From contig NC_092602.1 of the NCBI RefSeq assembly GCF_047663525.1, positions 11,343,501 to 11,407,500 of the forward strand: a DNA stretch of 64,000 nt, given 5' to 3'. The DNA is from Anas platyrhynchos (lineage: Eukaryota > Chordata > Aves > Anseriformes > Anatidae). A model generated the notes under the pieces. That model ran no database searches, had not been told where the DNA came from, and saw only the letters and a list, made by a program, of their open reading frames with translations. Position 1 is the stretch's first letter. The number at the start of each line of letters is the position of its first letter. The translations under genes and the position numbers were made by a program. Positions 37,701 through 47,762 of the stretch are shown piece by piece.

Positions 37701-40332
37701 TTTATGAGATTTGAGATCAGCACTGCTGGTATCCACCTCCCTTTACAAGTACCTGAAATGAGGCACGCTCATGCTTACAGCTTTTAAGAATGTTGGCATC
37801 ACTCTAATCCTTTTTTTTTTCTTTTTCCCTCCACAAGACTAAAGAAATATCCCACAGAACTATTACATCATCAGCATTTTCATCAATTCCTTTTAAAGAA
37901 GAAAAAAATACTTAGGAAGTACCATAAAAATCTAAAAAACCCCACCCCACAGATGCAAAAAGTAAAAGACAGAAAAAGGAAGGAAAATTAGAAGAGTTTA
38001 CTCTCAATGCCTTGAGCAATACACAAGATTTTACTTCACAGACTAAAGAGAAGACAACAACAGAAGTGCACAGGAAAACCAACCTTGTATCTTCCAATGA
38101 CACTTGACCAGATTCTTCATCCACTATGATTTTACAGTGATCTCCAGACACCAACTTGTTGCCAGGGAAAGATAAGTCACAACCTTAAAAAGAAAGCAGA
38201 TTTTCCAGTGTGCTTAAAAATACACATTACACAGACAGATCAGCATTCTACATGGCTATAAATGCACAACAAACTGACTCATGTACATCTGCAGTAGTTC
38301 AAAATTTCTACTGGCATACAGGCAGAAACACAGTCCATCTATGTGATACATAAATATAGTGAAGTAGCCTTGTGTACTGATAGAAGATTATTTCAACCAT
38401 TTTAAGATGTTTTCACTCCCTTTCTTTCCCCAATCCCAGCCTTTACAGATGGAAATCATGTCACAATTACTCTGCTCTAGAGTGGTACCAATTCACAAAT
38501 ACTTGAAATGCATTCGAGCTAAATTCTAGAGAGATATGTCACAGAGCACCCAGCTCTTTTTCCACATCAGGTTAACACTGATTGATTTGATTTAACTTCT
38601 GGTTCCATCCTGGTATAGCGGGAAGAAGTTGTGGAACCAACAGCTGATAAATGAGAGTATCACTGCTCTACCTTAAAGCCTTTTTCTTTTGTTTGGTTTT
38701 AAATAAGAAAATATTCCTTATCTTTGTTGGCAGCATTGTTACATTATTAAAGCTGACTGGAGATTAAAAACCCCAGGACTGACTAAGATTTAGGGATATG
38801 CTGGAGAAGTGTAGTGACAATACTGACATGGTAGAGACTTTTCTACCTACAACTCCAGGGCTCTGAGCAAATCAAGAGTTTTTTACTTCCCTTTAACATG
38901 GACTGTTCAAGGCAATTCTCAAAATTCCTTGCGTAAGACACTGATCTCTCTCACAAATGACTCAAAGCACCTGCTTACAGGAAAATTAAAGCTGAAAAAT
39001 ACGATTTACTTTCACCTATTCACACTGTAGGTACAACTGTAGGTGTCAGCTGACAAAAACAACATACCCCAAAGGAGCAGCCACTAATGCTGGTGACAGT
39101 TGTGACAGCTTATTGCTATCCTGCTCCAAAGATTCAGGGCACAGTCAACAGCTACAGTTAACTGTTGCACAACTTGCAATAACAGGAAGCACAATGAAAG
39201 TGAGTAAACTAAATTTTACTCAGAATCACACCAGTAGGTGGAAAGCTCATTTGGAGCATTTTGTCCTTTCAAATATTCTTGATAATTTTAGGAGTAATAT
39301 TTGCAAGCCAAAGCGTGTCATGAGAGTCACTCATTTTATTGATCTATCAGTAGACAGGTACAGAAGCAATTCAGCTTGCAAGAAATCCAACCGTCATCTG
39401 GACCTCAACTTGAAGGATTTATCTACAGCTTAGATAACATTAAGCAATCTTAATATTAATTACCACATGTAAATACATAAAACGTTTTTCCAACTACATG
39501 TTATCTGCATTTCTCATAGAGTAATAACATCTAGCGCTTGTTCAAGACTATTGCTTTACAAAATGCAATTACCCAAATAGTTTGATCTGATGGACAAGAA
39601 TTGGAAGTTAGTGTTGTCATGGCAGAGTAAAAAAAATTAAAACACCATGGTGACTGGTTTAAGTGCAGTAAGCATTAAGATAAGAGACAAATATTAATAG
39701 CCTTAGACGAGGAACATAAAGCTTGTAAATCCACTCTGAAAAACTTTCTGTACTTGTTGGCAATCTTTATATAGCCAGAAGTAGTGTGAGTTTTCATGTG
39801 GACATTTTCTTTTCTGTGAAGCCCAAGCATTTTGTATTGCAGTTCCCACTCATTTTAACCACAGAAACGAAAAGGGAACATAAATAAGACTAATGCAGAC
39901 GCTCTTCTGAATCAACTGTCATTTTTTCTTATTTGTACAAACTGTCACTGATGACCTGAAAGGCACGTTTGCTTGTAAAGGTGTGCGTGCTGAAATCTGG
40001 CGGAAACGAGGAAAAGGTCAGTGTAAAACTTTCTCTTTGCACAGCGCCCAGGGGAACAAGGGACGGTCTGGGGAGCACCTCCGGCAGCTGAAAGCGGTCA
40101 AAACCAACTACTCTCAGTCCACCGCCTTACAGGCCACCTCCTAACGCCTTAAAGGCCGGAGGGGCTCCCTGCGGCCCCAGCACACCCTGCCTGTCCCACC
40201 TTTCTTCCGACCAATCGTCCATTCCCTTTTCAGCAGCAGGACGTGCGGCTCTGCCTCCTCAGCACCCAGCCGGATCAGCTTCCCCCAGGGCTGCCGCTGC
40301 TTGCTCTGCTCGCCTCCTTCCGAGCGCTCCAT
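19789..40332 (-). CDS. CHFR: CHFR, checkpoint with FHA and RING domains, E3 ubiquitin ligase (complete)
   Basis: Coding exons, 5' to 3' on the minus strand: 40332-40200, 38183-38084, 31795-31686, 30899-30840, 30679-30470, 29518-29303, 28807-28585, 28294-28140, 27548-27386, 26514-26372, 25963-25844, 25513-25430, 24692-24622, 23681-23594, 23418-23311, 22163-22091, 19831-19789. They total 2,100 nt: 699 codons plus TGA. The FHA domain (about residues 37-105) keeps G41-R42, S57-G58-D59-H60 and T79-N80-G81, the phosphothreonine-binding loops. The RING keeps C339, C342, C355, H357, C360, C363, C374 and C377. A Cys-rich region (about 457-660) follows, then a PBZ finger with C670, C676, H684 and H690 that in this family binds poly(ADP-ribose). 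In vertebrates CHFR delays mitotic entry under microtubule stress and ubiquitinates mitotic kinases. The human protein is about 664 residues as I recall; the extra length lies mainly in the linker (exons 4-7). Introns after exons 6 and 8 use GC donors. No frameshift or missing ligand is seen. Confidence 0.97.
23937..23993. repeat. Short direct repeat in CHFR intron 13
   Basis: A 21-nt unit beginning TTCAGTCACATTCTC occurs at 23,937-23,957 and again, identically, at 23,973-23,993, a 36-nt period. It is a small local duplication with no evident function. It sits upstream of exon 14 in genomic order and between exons 13 and 14 of CHFR. Confidence 0.85.
27549..28139 (-). other. CHFR: CHFR intron 8 with a GC-AG splice pair
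   Basis: Exon 8 ends CATCCAG and the intron starts GCAAGT, a strong match to the known GC-AG intron donor consensus. The intron ends ATGCAG before ATAAATGTCG. Joining gives HP-D-KCRNEDDVRSMD, which aligns with the known CHFR sequence after the RING. No GT donor nearby keeps the frame. Confidence 0.85.
28808..29302 (-). other. CHFR: CHFR intron 6 with a probable GC-AG splice pair
   Basis: Exon 6 ends AAAGAAG and the next bases are GCTAGT. The best acceptor is TTTCAG at 28,813-28,808. This pairing gives phase 1 on both sides and the reading KKKLKE-G-LFFKQLKNS. The alternative donor at the GTATAC a few bases on, or the later acceptor AAACAG, gives immediate stops. The frame argument supports the GC donor, though no RNA evidence is available here. 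Confidence 0.7.
32541..32562 (-). promoter_or_regulatory. CTCF-like binding motif
   Basis: The minus strand reads TGGCCACCAGGAGGTGGCAG, very close to the vertebrate CTCF core (CCACCAGGNGGC type). It lies within CHFR intron 2, next to no other obvious element. The match is by eye; occupancy is unknown. Confidence 0.55.
35843..36625 (+). mobile_element. Decayed CR1 LINE fragment
   Basis: The sequence follows the 3' part of avian CR1. It contains CCTATCCTGTTTACTATCTC, a GTGGATGATACCAAA segment (end of the reverse transcriptase), GTCCAGCAGATACCC, GAGGGCTGGAGCACAATACC, TATGAGCTAAGGGAACTGG, GAGCCAGGCTCTTTACTGA, and a terminal CTTCCAAGCTGAACAATTCC-type tail. Stops and frameshifts are frequent, so the element is inactive. 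It is inserted in CHFR intron 2 on the strand opposite to CHFR. Confidence 0.88.
38184..40199 (-). other. CHFR: CHFR intron 1 of the coding region
   Basis: This is the intron between coding exons 1 and 2 (donor GTGGGA, acceptor TTTAAG). It is non-coding, AT-rich on its distal side and becomes GC-richer towards the promoter island. I see no mobile element in it. Confidence 0.8.
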
Positions 40333-40344
40333 TTGGATTCACAT
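40333..40344 (-). promoter_or_regulatory. CHFR: Start-stop upstream reading frame before the CHFR ATG
   Basis: The 12-nt untranslated part of the first coding exon reads ATGTGAATCCAA and then the CHFR ATG. ATG followed at once by TGA is a minimal start-stop element. The main start has C at -3 and G at +4, a weak to moderate context. A role in dampening translation is inference. Confidence 0.45.
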
Positions 40345-40740
40345 CTGACAAAAACAAACACACAAAGCCACCCCACATCGCACAGCACCCGGGGCGGGGG
40401 GGGGGGGGAAGGGAAGCCGGGTGCCCCCTTCCCCTCACGGGGGCCGTGCCCCGCACACCGCCCCTCGGCCCCTCGCCCCCCGGGGGCTCGCCGGGCCCCC
40501 TCCCCGCCCCCGGCCGCCCCCTTTTGTGCCGAGGCGGACCGCCCTCCCCGGGCCGCTCGCCGCCGCCTCGCAGGGCTCCGCCTGAGGGGCAGCGGGAAGG
40601 GCCGGCCCGCGCTGCCCTCTCCCCTCCGCCCCGCTCCCCGGGGGGGCCGCGGGGTGCCCGGATCCCCCCCCCCAGGCCGCCCGCTCGGGGCCCGGCGCCC
40701 CCTCCCCTCCCCGTCCCTCCCCCGGGCCCGGCCCTTACAC
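40345..40740 (-). other. CHFR: 5' UTR intron of CHFR, GC-rich
   Basis: A good acceptor (TTTTTGTCAG) ends just 12 nt before the start codon. A donor candidate (CTGG then GTGTAAGG) lies at about 40,740. This implies a non-coding first exon and an intron of about 395 nt within the CpG island. It includes a G13 run at 40,396-40,408. The long open frames in this stretch on both strands are consistent with high GC content rather than coding. Confidence 0.55.
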
Positions 40741-41100
40741 CCAGCGCGGCGGCCGAGGCGGCTCCTGTCACCAGACATTGCCGCCCTCAGCTGATCGCCG
40801 CGGGGCGGGGCCCGGCCCGCCATTGGAGGCGGCCATGGGGAACGCACCGGCGGCGGGGGCGGCCCTTCCGGCGCCCGGCCCCGAGCCGCGCCGGCTGCAG
40901 CCCGGCGCCTTCCGCGGCGCTTCGGGGAGAGAAGGGAGCCGGGGAGGGGAGGGGCGGAGGGCGACGCCTCGGCGGACATCTTGGCTGTGGGCTGGCTCGC
41001 TAGGGGGACAGCGCGACGGGCGCCATCTTTGTTGAGGGCGGAGCGGGGGTCTCGCGGCGGGTTGGGCGTGCCGGCGAGCGGCTGAGCTCGGTCGGGGGCA
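40741..41100. promoter_or_regulatory. CHFR: CpG-island promoter of CHFR
   Basis: This is the most CpG-dense part of the window. It contains a GC box (GGGGCGGGGC, 40,802-40,811), a CCAAT box on the minus strand (40,820-40,825), and YY1-type CCAT cores near 40,818-40,835 and at CGCCATCTT (41,021-41,029). No TATA box is evident. It sits immediately upstream of the inferred non-coding CHFR exon, with transcription likely starting at about 40,760-40,850 on the minus strand. The symmetric island could also fire rightwards, but no rightward gene is seen. In humans the CHFR promoter island is a known target of cancer methylation. Confidence 0.7.
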
Positions 41101-44100
41101 GGGAAAAATGCCCGTAGTTTAACTCTTTGTTATTGAAGAGGTGGTGGTTAAATAAAAACGTACTTGCAAGGGAAACGCTTTAGAAATGATGATCACGCTG
41201 AGGTGGGAGCGGTGCCCTGTGGTGGGGTCCCTGCCTGCAGTGGGAAGCCCCAGATGAACCACTGAGGGAGTCCTTACGTACCCAAACCCAGGGCTAGCAG
41301 GGATGAGAGCGAGGAGCAGAGCTTCCCACACCATTAAGAATCATCACATTGCTCTTCGTTACCCTCATAACCATCTCATTTTTATACAATGAAGAGATTG
41401 TAGCACAAGTGGTAGGGTTTGTTTTTAAATCTCTGCTTTCTGCTGTGAGCCTTGAGGTTGTAGCTTGCACTCTATTTTAATGCCTTCTGTTACAGTTCTA
41501 AACAAACAACATAACTGAACAAAACACCAAGTGGGAGGTCTCACGAGTACCCCAAGGGCAGCCTCACTGCACTAACCCAGCCCCTGTGGGACCATCGGTC
41601 TCCTCCTCATTTCCCCAGGCCCCCTACTTCGCCTTCCCCCCCTTCCATCCCACCCAAAGCAACCTCAAGGTGCTACACTGACCAGGAACAATTCACCTCC
41701 TCACTTGTGCACATCCTGTTCCTGCCTTAGCTCAGTCTGAAGCCCCACAGAGCGGCACCGTCTCAATCCATCACATGCTTGGTGCTGCCTTCACCCTCCA
41801 GCCTCACGGCTGTTACCTCAGGCCCTCGTGCCTGCCCACCGGGCAGCTGCCTGTCCTCTAGTGGACACATCCACATCATCTGGAGCTCCTTCCTCAGGGT
41901 CTTCTGAAAGATAGCTTCTTATGCATCACTCCCTCTTTCTCTGAGCCATTGAAGAATTTCACAAATAACCTAACCCCCTTCCACACACCAGCACCTCAAA
42001 GGCTATTAAGGCAAACAGCATCTGAATTTGGTGGTCCTCTCCTCCCCCCGTGCATAAAGAATTATCACTACTGCCCATTTGTTCGTCAGCCTGCACACCT
42101 GTCTCTTGTTTCTGTGTATCTGTTTCAAGTGTTTCCTGAGACATTTGTACTAATAGTACCATAATCTTCTCAGGCCAATTAGCACCACCAGTAAAATGGC
42201 CTCTTAGGCAGATTAACTGTTATCCTTGTGCACAACACCAGTAGCGGCTGTCTGGTTGTGAGTTCCTTCACCACATTCGTCCAAGGAACTTGGACAGTTT
42301 TAAGCACATCAAAATAGAGCAGGAGGAAGCTGAGATACCCTAGATCTCCCCGACAATCAGCTTCTTACATTAGTCATACAACCCAGACAGTTGCAGTGAA
42401 CTCTGCCCCCTACCTCCTCACCACCCCCAAAAAATTCTGAAGTTTGGATTAAATCAAAACACACTGAAAACAAAACCATTTGGACCTCTTTGCTTTGATA
42501 CTCCTACTTGATTCCCAGGCCTGAGCGATGAGACTTTGCTGTTATCTTAAGCTTTCCGGGAACCCCTGTGAATCCCCTTGGCCACATGAACTTCACAGCG
42601 ACACCAGCCTGTGCAAGAAAGCCCCACATCTCTATGGGTACAAGCTAAATCATTTTTAAAAAGTGTTTAAGATCTGCAGTTTCAATTGATACACTATTGC
42701 TTCACAGTTCTCAAACACATGGGCCCCAGTTCAGGGGAAAACAAGCATCCGTGTAAGTCAAAATTGATGCACGTACTTAAAGCTTTGCATTATTGACCTT
42801 AGCCTATAACTCACCCCTTAGTAATACTACTACACAAAATTGGTTCTTTGAGGCCTGTGCATCCCTTCAAAAGGAATTGTCTGTAAACTGCCCTGCTTAC
42901 TTTCGACTTTGTCCTCACTGAGAACTGCTGCCTTTTATACACTTGAAGAGAGGCACATCAGTGAAAGTTACTATCACTCAAAAGCATTGTCACAGTGCTT
43001 CATTTTTATTACTGCTCACATTTACTAGTAATTGTTATCTCTGAGCCACAGAGGAAAATACCAGCATATGGGAGATGTAACTGAAAGCCCAACAACCAAA
43101 TCTTTTGTGTAAACCATGGCATTAGCTGAGGGAGGAAGTTGTTTTGTTACACTGTGGCACAGAGAAAACGTATTTCCCAAATATTCCTGCCAAGAGATCC
43201 CTCTGCAATCACACCAAGGAATTACTGCACCTTGGTGATAGTGCAGTGCAAGCGAACGATTGGTTCAGCTCCTGCAACTCTCCCATAGTATCCATGTAAA
43301 AAGACAGCAAGTGAAACATACTGCTAACTTAACGAGTCCTGTGTGGATGGGAGACTCAATTAAAATTAAATTATACAACAAATTAGGTTTTAAATGCTGC
43401 ACTGCTTAGCCAGCCAGATAAATAATAATTAGAGATGTACCGATTTGCTGCTCCGTGCAGTTGAACAGCAGACTGCTATAGCCGCCTTCAGTGTACACTG
43501 AGGACATGTCCCTCCCAGCTCAGGGTGGTTTAAATGACATTACAATGAAACCACCCCTGAACAGGCTGGTTTTGTACCAGTCACCGCTCTAAGCTGGGCA
43601 GAATGAACAGGAACTTTTTTCTAGAGAGTCTGTCTTTCCCATCTGTTCCATCAGTTAATGTTTCTTTAGCAATACACTCCCCCTCTTCCTTCTACAATCC
43701 AGGTCATTCTAAATGGAATTTATTTTCAGGCTCTGGACTGTGTAGGTATATTTTAATTTTAGGAGAAAAAGAAGCTACAAATATTATTTCCTTTTTGCCT
43801 ACCTGTAGGGGTACATACACAAGCTGTTTCAAAATACTCCACGATACACAGATGGATACAAGCCAGAAACCGGCACCTTTGATCGTGTTTCTAGCAAAAG
43901 AAATTTAGGAATTCCTGATAAAGCATAACAGATATCAATCCTATTGAAAAGGACCTGAAGGCAGCTAATCATATTCTGTAAAATTTCAAATGTATTTGTA
44001 TTACATTAATGGCTGGAACTCTCAGTCACCCTGTGATAGATAACATGCAGAAAGACCGATACTGTTTAATTTTCTCTACATTTTTTTTTTCACCACTGGT

Positions 44101-44729
44101 GAAAGTAATATTAAATTCTTAACAATATCAGATCTGGCAAATGCAACATGGAAAACAGGCTATATAATTAAACTAATAATTATGTGTTTTGCATGGAAAA
44201 TAAAGATCTTCCTAACCCAGCAAGAGCAATGTTATCACAGCCATCTTCAGTTGTGGTTTCCTACTGTTGGCTGCTTGTCTGTGGGCAAGGAAAAACAACT
44301 TTTTAGGGCAAAAGAAAATATACCGAGGACAGTCTTTTTGTCCAGCATTCTTCTAAATCCTGATAGTCCAGTCCCGAGGATGATCAATGTTCTTCCCTTG
44401 ATGTAAATGAGAATGCACTCTTAACATAAAGTGTTTTCCAGATCAGACAGCCAGTCCCGGATCTCTGCCTTATTATGTGGTAGAGAAAGGAAGACAGCTA
44501 GAGACATCATATGAGAAGGAAACAGGAAAAGGATCATTTGTGTTCCTTTTCTTACACTGTTTATCCAAACATCCATTACTGACAAATGTTTGTGTTTGGG
44601 AAATTTTTAATCTAGTGGAAACCTAACATGACGGTATGTGTTGTGACTTTCTCCATTAGTCCACTGAAAAGCCTTTGAATTTCCCATGAGTTTCAAGGTT
44701 AAGCCACAGTGAGTTTGGATTGAAATATG

Positions 44730-44730
44730 T

Positions 44731-44767
<37 letters not shown>
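44730..44767. repeat. Long A homopolymer
   Basis: An uninterrupted A-run of about 38 nt follows GATTGAAATATGTC. CR1 elements lack poly(A) tails, so this is either a simple repeat or the tail of an unrecognised retrocopy. I could not identify a parent transcript in the 700 bases before it. Confidence 0.85.
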
Positions 44768-44769
<2 letters not shown>

Positions 44770-47505
44770 ACCATATTCTAGGCACCAGACCCCAGGAAAA
44801 TGCAAAGGACTTTCCAGGAAAAGAAACAAAAACCAACACACCAAAAACATGCATACAGGAGCTATTGAAACAATGCATTTTCCAGGAAGAAGTCCCTTTC
44901 AGCAGGGACAATGACTAAGCTTTGTTGCTGGGGTAGAAGGAGCAATGAAAACACTGCTCTGTGCCCAGCTGACAAACATAGATCAAAAAAATGCAATTAC
45001 TTTTCACACTTCACAGGTTAGTGCGACTGGATGCAGCACTGATATGCAATGTTCTCAGATCTCTTTTAAATGCCTTTGTAATTCAGTCAGGTATTTCTTG
45101 AAGACAGCAAAGTGATAATAATTACAAAATACCATGTTGACTTTCCTTTTTAAAAATTGCTAACATTCAGTTGTTTTGTTCAATTGAAATAGAATTTTAA
45201 AGCTGTGCCAATATGCATCTTAGAATTACTTACTTCTTTTTTTTTTTTTTTTTCCCCCTTAAAGTCTGGAGGGGCAAAACAGATACCTCAGCATTTTTCA
45301 GTTTCTGACCATGAAAATCTGTAGCTAGTTCAAAAGCCCAGGACATTGTCTTTTCCATCTAAAAAAAAAAAAAAAAAGTGATTGGACTTCATTAGCAAAA
45401 TGCAATATTTCTTGCTATGGTGCAAGATACTGGTTTGGTTTGTAGATCCAGACACAGCCTATAGTAAGGTTTTTTCCCCCATTGAACCTGGAATAAGGCC
45501 ATATTAGCCATGAGAATAAGTATGTATACTGATTCTTATGAATCTTGTGCCAGATTCAAGCTTTTTCTTGTCATAGGTGCCATTCCTTTTTTTTTTTTTT
45601 TTTTCGAATGTTTACTTCATTATGTTAGAGAAATTCTCCAACACTTCCACAGTCACAGTCTTAGATTGACATGTTTAGTCTACAGAAGAAAAAAAGTTGC
45701 ACGTATCACCTCAGGATAAAAAACTGCTTACAGAAAAATTGCATTAACATTTCTGCAAAGACTCTCTCTCCATAGATAACTGGAAAACTTACTGTTTAAA
45801 CAATCAATTTAATCAAAGGTGATTTTTTAAAATATTTGCTTTCTGTAAGTGTTCTCAAACATATTTCCTCCAGGGGGTGCCAAATTAACACCACTGGAAA
45901 GTAAAAATATAGAAGTGATCCACACAAAGGCCATAACTGTCCACACCATACATTTCACCGTAGCTTGTGAGTGATACGCCCCCTCCAGCTGGGGCCAAAG
46001 ACACCACTGTTCAGAGTGAAATGTCTCAGCTGTTCACTTGTGAGCTTCTCTCGAGGAAGTCAGCAATAGTGCTGACTGGTCTTACAATTAATGTCATGCA
46101 CATTCCTTGCCAAGTTCAGATAGGATGCATCCCTTGGAAAAGAGCTTTAATAGTGGCTGAGTGGAGAAATACATCCATTTCAGCCTTTGAATGAAAGAGA
46201 CCTTAGGGAGGGGAGAAGTTACAGATGTAGTTGCATGTAGCTTCAACCAGGTTATGAACAAGAGCAGAAACCTAAACACAAGAACTAAAATGACACAGAA
46301 AATTGGAAGAAAAGACAGTCAGGAGTGTCATCAGGTTTTCTACAGGTCTGCAGGGAAAGTCAGCCCTAAGTAAGATGTCTGTAAATGTAATTAAAACAGA
46401 GAAGTTTCACTGGCTGAGAGAACAGAGACCTATTGGACCTAACGGAACATCTCACCTTTTTCGTTGCTTAATGCCATTTGCTGGATAAGCATTATTTTGC
46501 ATCATCTTTGGAGGCACAGGGTTACATGTCTGTTTTACACAGAGTTGACTCCTGAGGAAGGGAAAGGTATCTTCTACTGCCTGTATAGAAACAAAAGGTT
46601 CTGTAACGTCTTGTCTGGTTTATTATTGGCATGGAGTTAAATCCATCAGCACTGGAGGATGGGAATAAGCCAGCATTTTTTTGTTGTTTTGATTTATTAA
46701 AAACCCCTGCTGTGGATATTAAGAGGAAATTGGCCATAATTCAAGAGCAGTGGTTCTGATGGACAGTGAGATGGAAGGTTTCATATTAAAGCCTTAGGAG
46801 GCCAAAAAGAAAATTGAAAATCTGGAAGTATCAGCTGATGGGCAGTATACTTTCATTATAAAGAACACCAAGCTCTATAAAATTCTTGGCAGGAGGGATA
46901 AGAGTAGAATCAAAACAATGACCTTGAGATCAGTCTCAGGCTAGGGAACGGTGGGTTTACAACAGATGCCAAGTAAAGGAGAGTAAGAAGAAATGTGAGT
47001 CAGATGTCATCTTCAACTTGGACCTTGTTCTGGACCCTTCTGTTCAGAAAAAATGTCCACATTTATAGTTTATTCCAGTATAACAGACCAGATACATAAC
47101 CTTGTCTCTCCATACATACATCTAGAGCTCTTAGCTGTGTTCTTGTCACTTTTGCATCACCACTGCTGCATTATCCTTGCCTGTGTTTCTAATCATTTGA
47201 TGTCTCACTTGATTGTTTTTCCTAGCCAGAGCCCTGCTTAGACCAAGTCACTTTCTATTTACCTCCCTCCTTTGATTCAGCATTCTCTGTTGCAGCAAGG
47301 AAAAAGCTGTTTGATTCATTTCCAAGACTGACTGTGACCTATGTCCATCCAGCCTATCATCTTAAATTTACTTTTAGGAGTTCAACTCTGGTTGGCAACA
47401 TTGCCAGTCTGCATTGCTTCTTGGTTACATTTTCAGACTACTACCATATGTGCTGTGGGACAGCTACAGGAAGTCGCCATCCTTCAAAATGTTCTTTTTT
47501 CTTTT

Positions 47506-47541
47506 TTTTTTTTTTATTATTTTATTATTATTATTATTATT
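47506..47541. repeat. T-run followed by ATT microsatellite
   Basis: A T-run is followed by about eight ATT-type units and a second short T-run. It is a simple repeat. Confidence 0.85.
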
Positions 47542-47680
47542 TTTTATCTGTGGTACCTGCAGAAGCACATATCACCAGATGGTCCAGATGGTGTTCCAAG
47601 ACCATGGACTAATACACCAGCTTTATCTTATCTTATTGTTGTCTTGTACTGTTCCATCTGCCTATCCCTGATACCCACTT

Positions 47681-47762
47681 TTGTCAGGAGACAAACAATC
47701 ATGACAACAATCTCCTGTTGTCAGGAGATCACCTTGGGTGATCTTTAGCATGTGATCTTTAG
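47681..47762. repeat. Cluster of short direct and inverted repeats
   Basis: TTGTCAGGAGA occurs at 47,681 and 47,718. ATCTCCTG-TTGT-CAGGAGAT forms a perfect 8-bp hairpin at 47,710-47,729. GATCACC-TTG-GGTGATC forms a perfect 7-bp hairpin at 47,727-47,743. GTGATCTTTAG is repeated at 47,738 and 47,752. The two hairpins share three bases, so only one can form fully at a time. No gene is associated. Confidence 0.7.

Larger units (their letters stand above)
31796..38083 (-). other. CHFR: CHFR intron 2 (6.3 kb)
   Basis: This large intron splits the FHA domain between residues D76-T77 and T79-N80. It holds a decayed CR1 fragment (35,843-36,625), a CTCF-like motif (32,541-32,562) and otherwise unremarkable AT-rich sequence. 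The donor is GTTGGT and the acceptor TTTACAG. Confidence 0.85.

Noticed and set aside
40243..41035. Several long overlapping open frames on both strands of the CpG island, including one starting MGNAPAAGAA at 40,834 in a good start context
   Set aside because: They overlap in conflicting frames and are Pro/Arg/Gly-rich as expected from GC-rich DNA by chance. No splice-supported continuation or family resemblance was seen.
44656..44918. Lys- or Phe-rich frames crossing the A-run
   Set aside because: They are products of the homopolymer, not genes.
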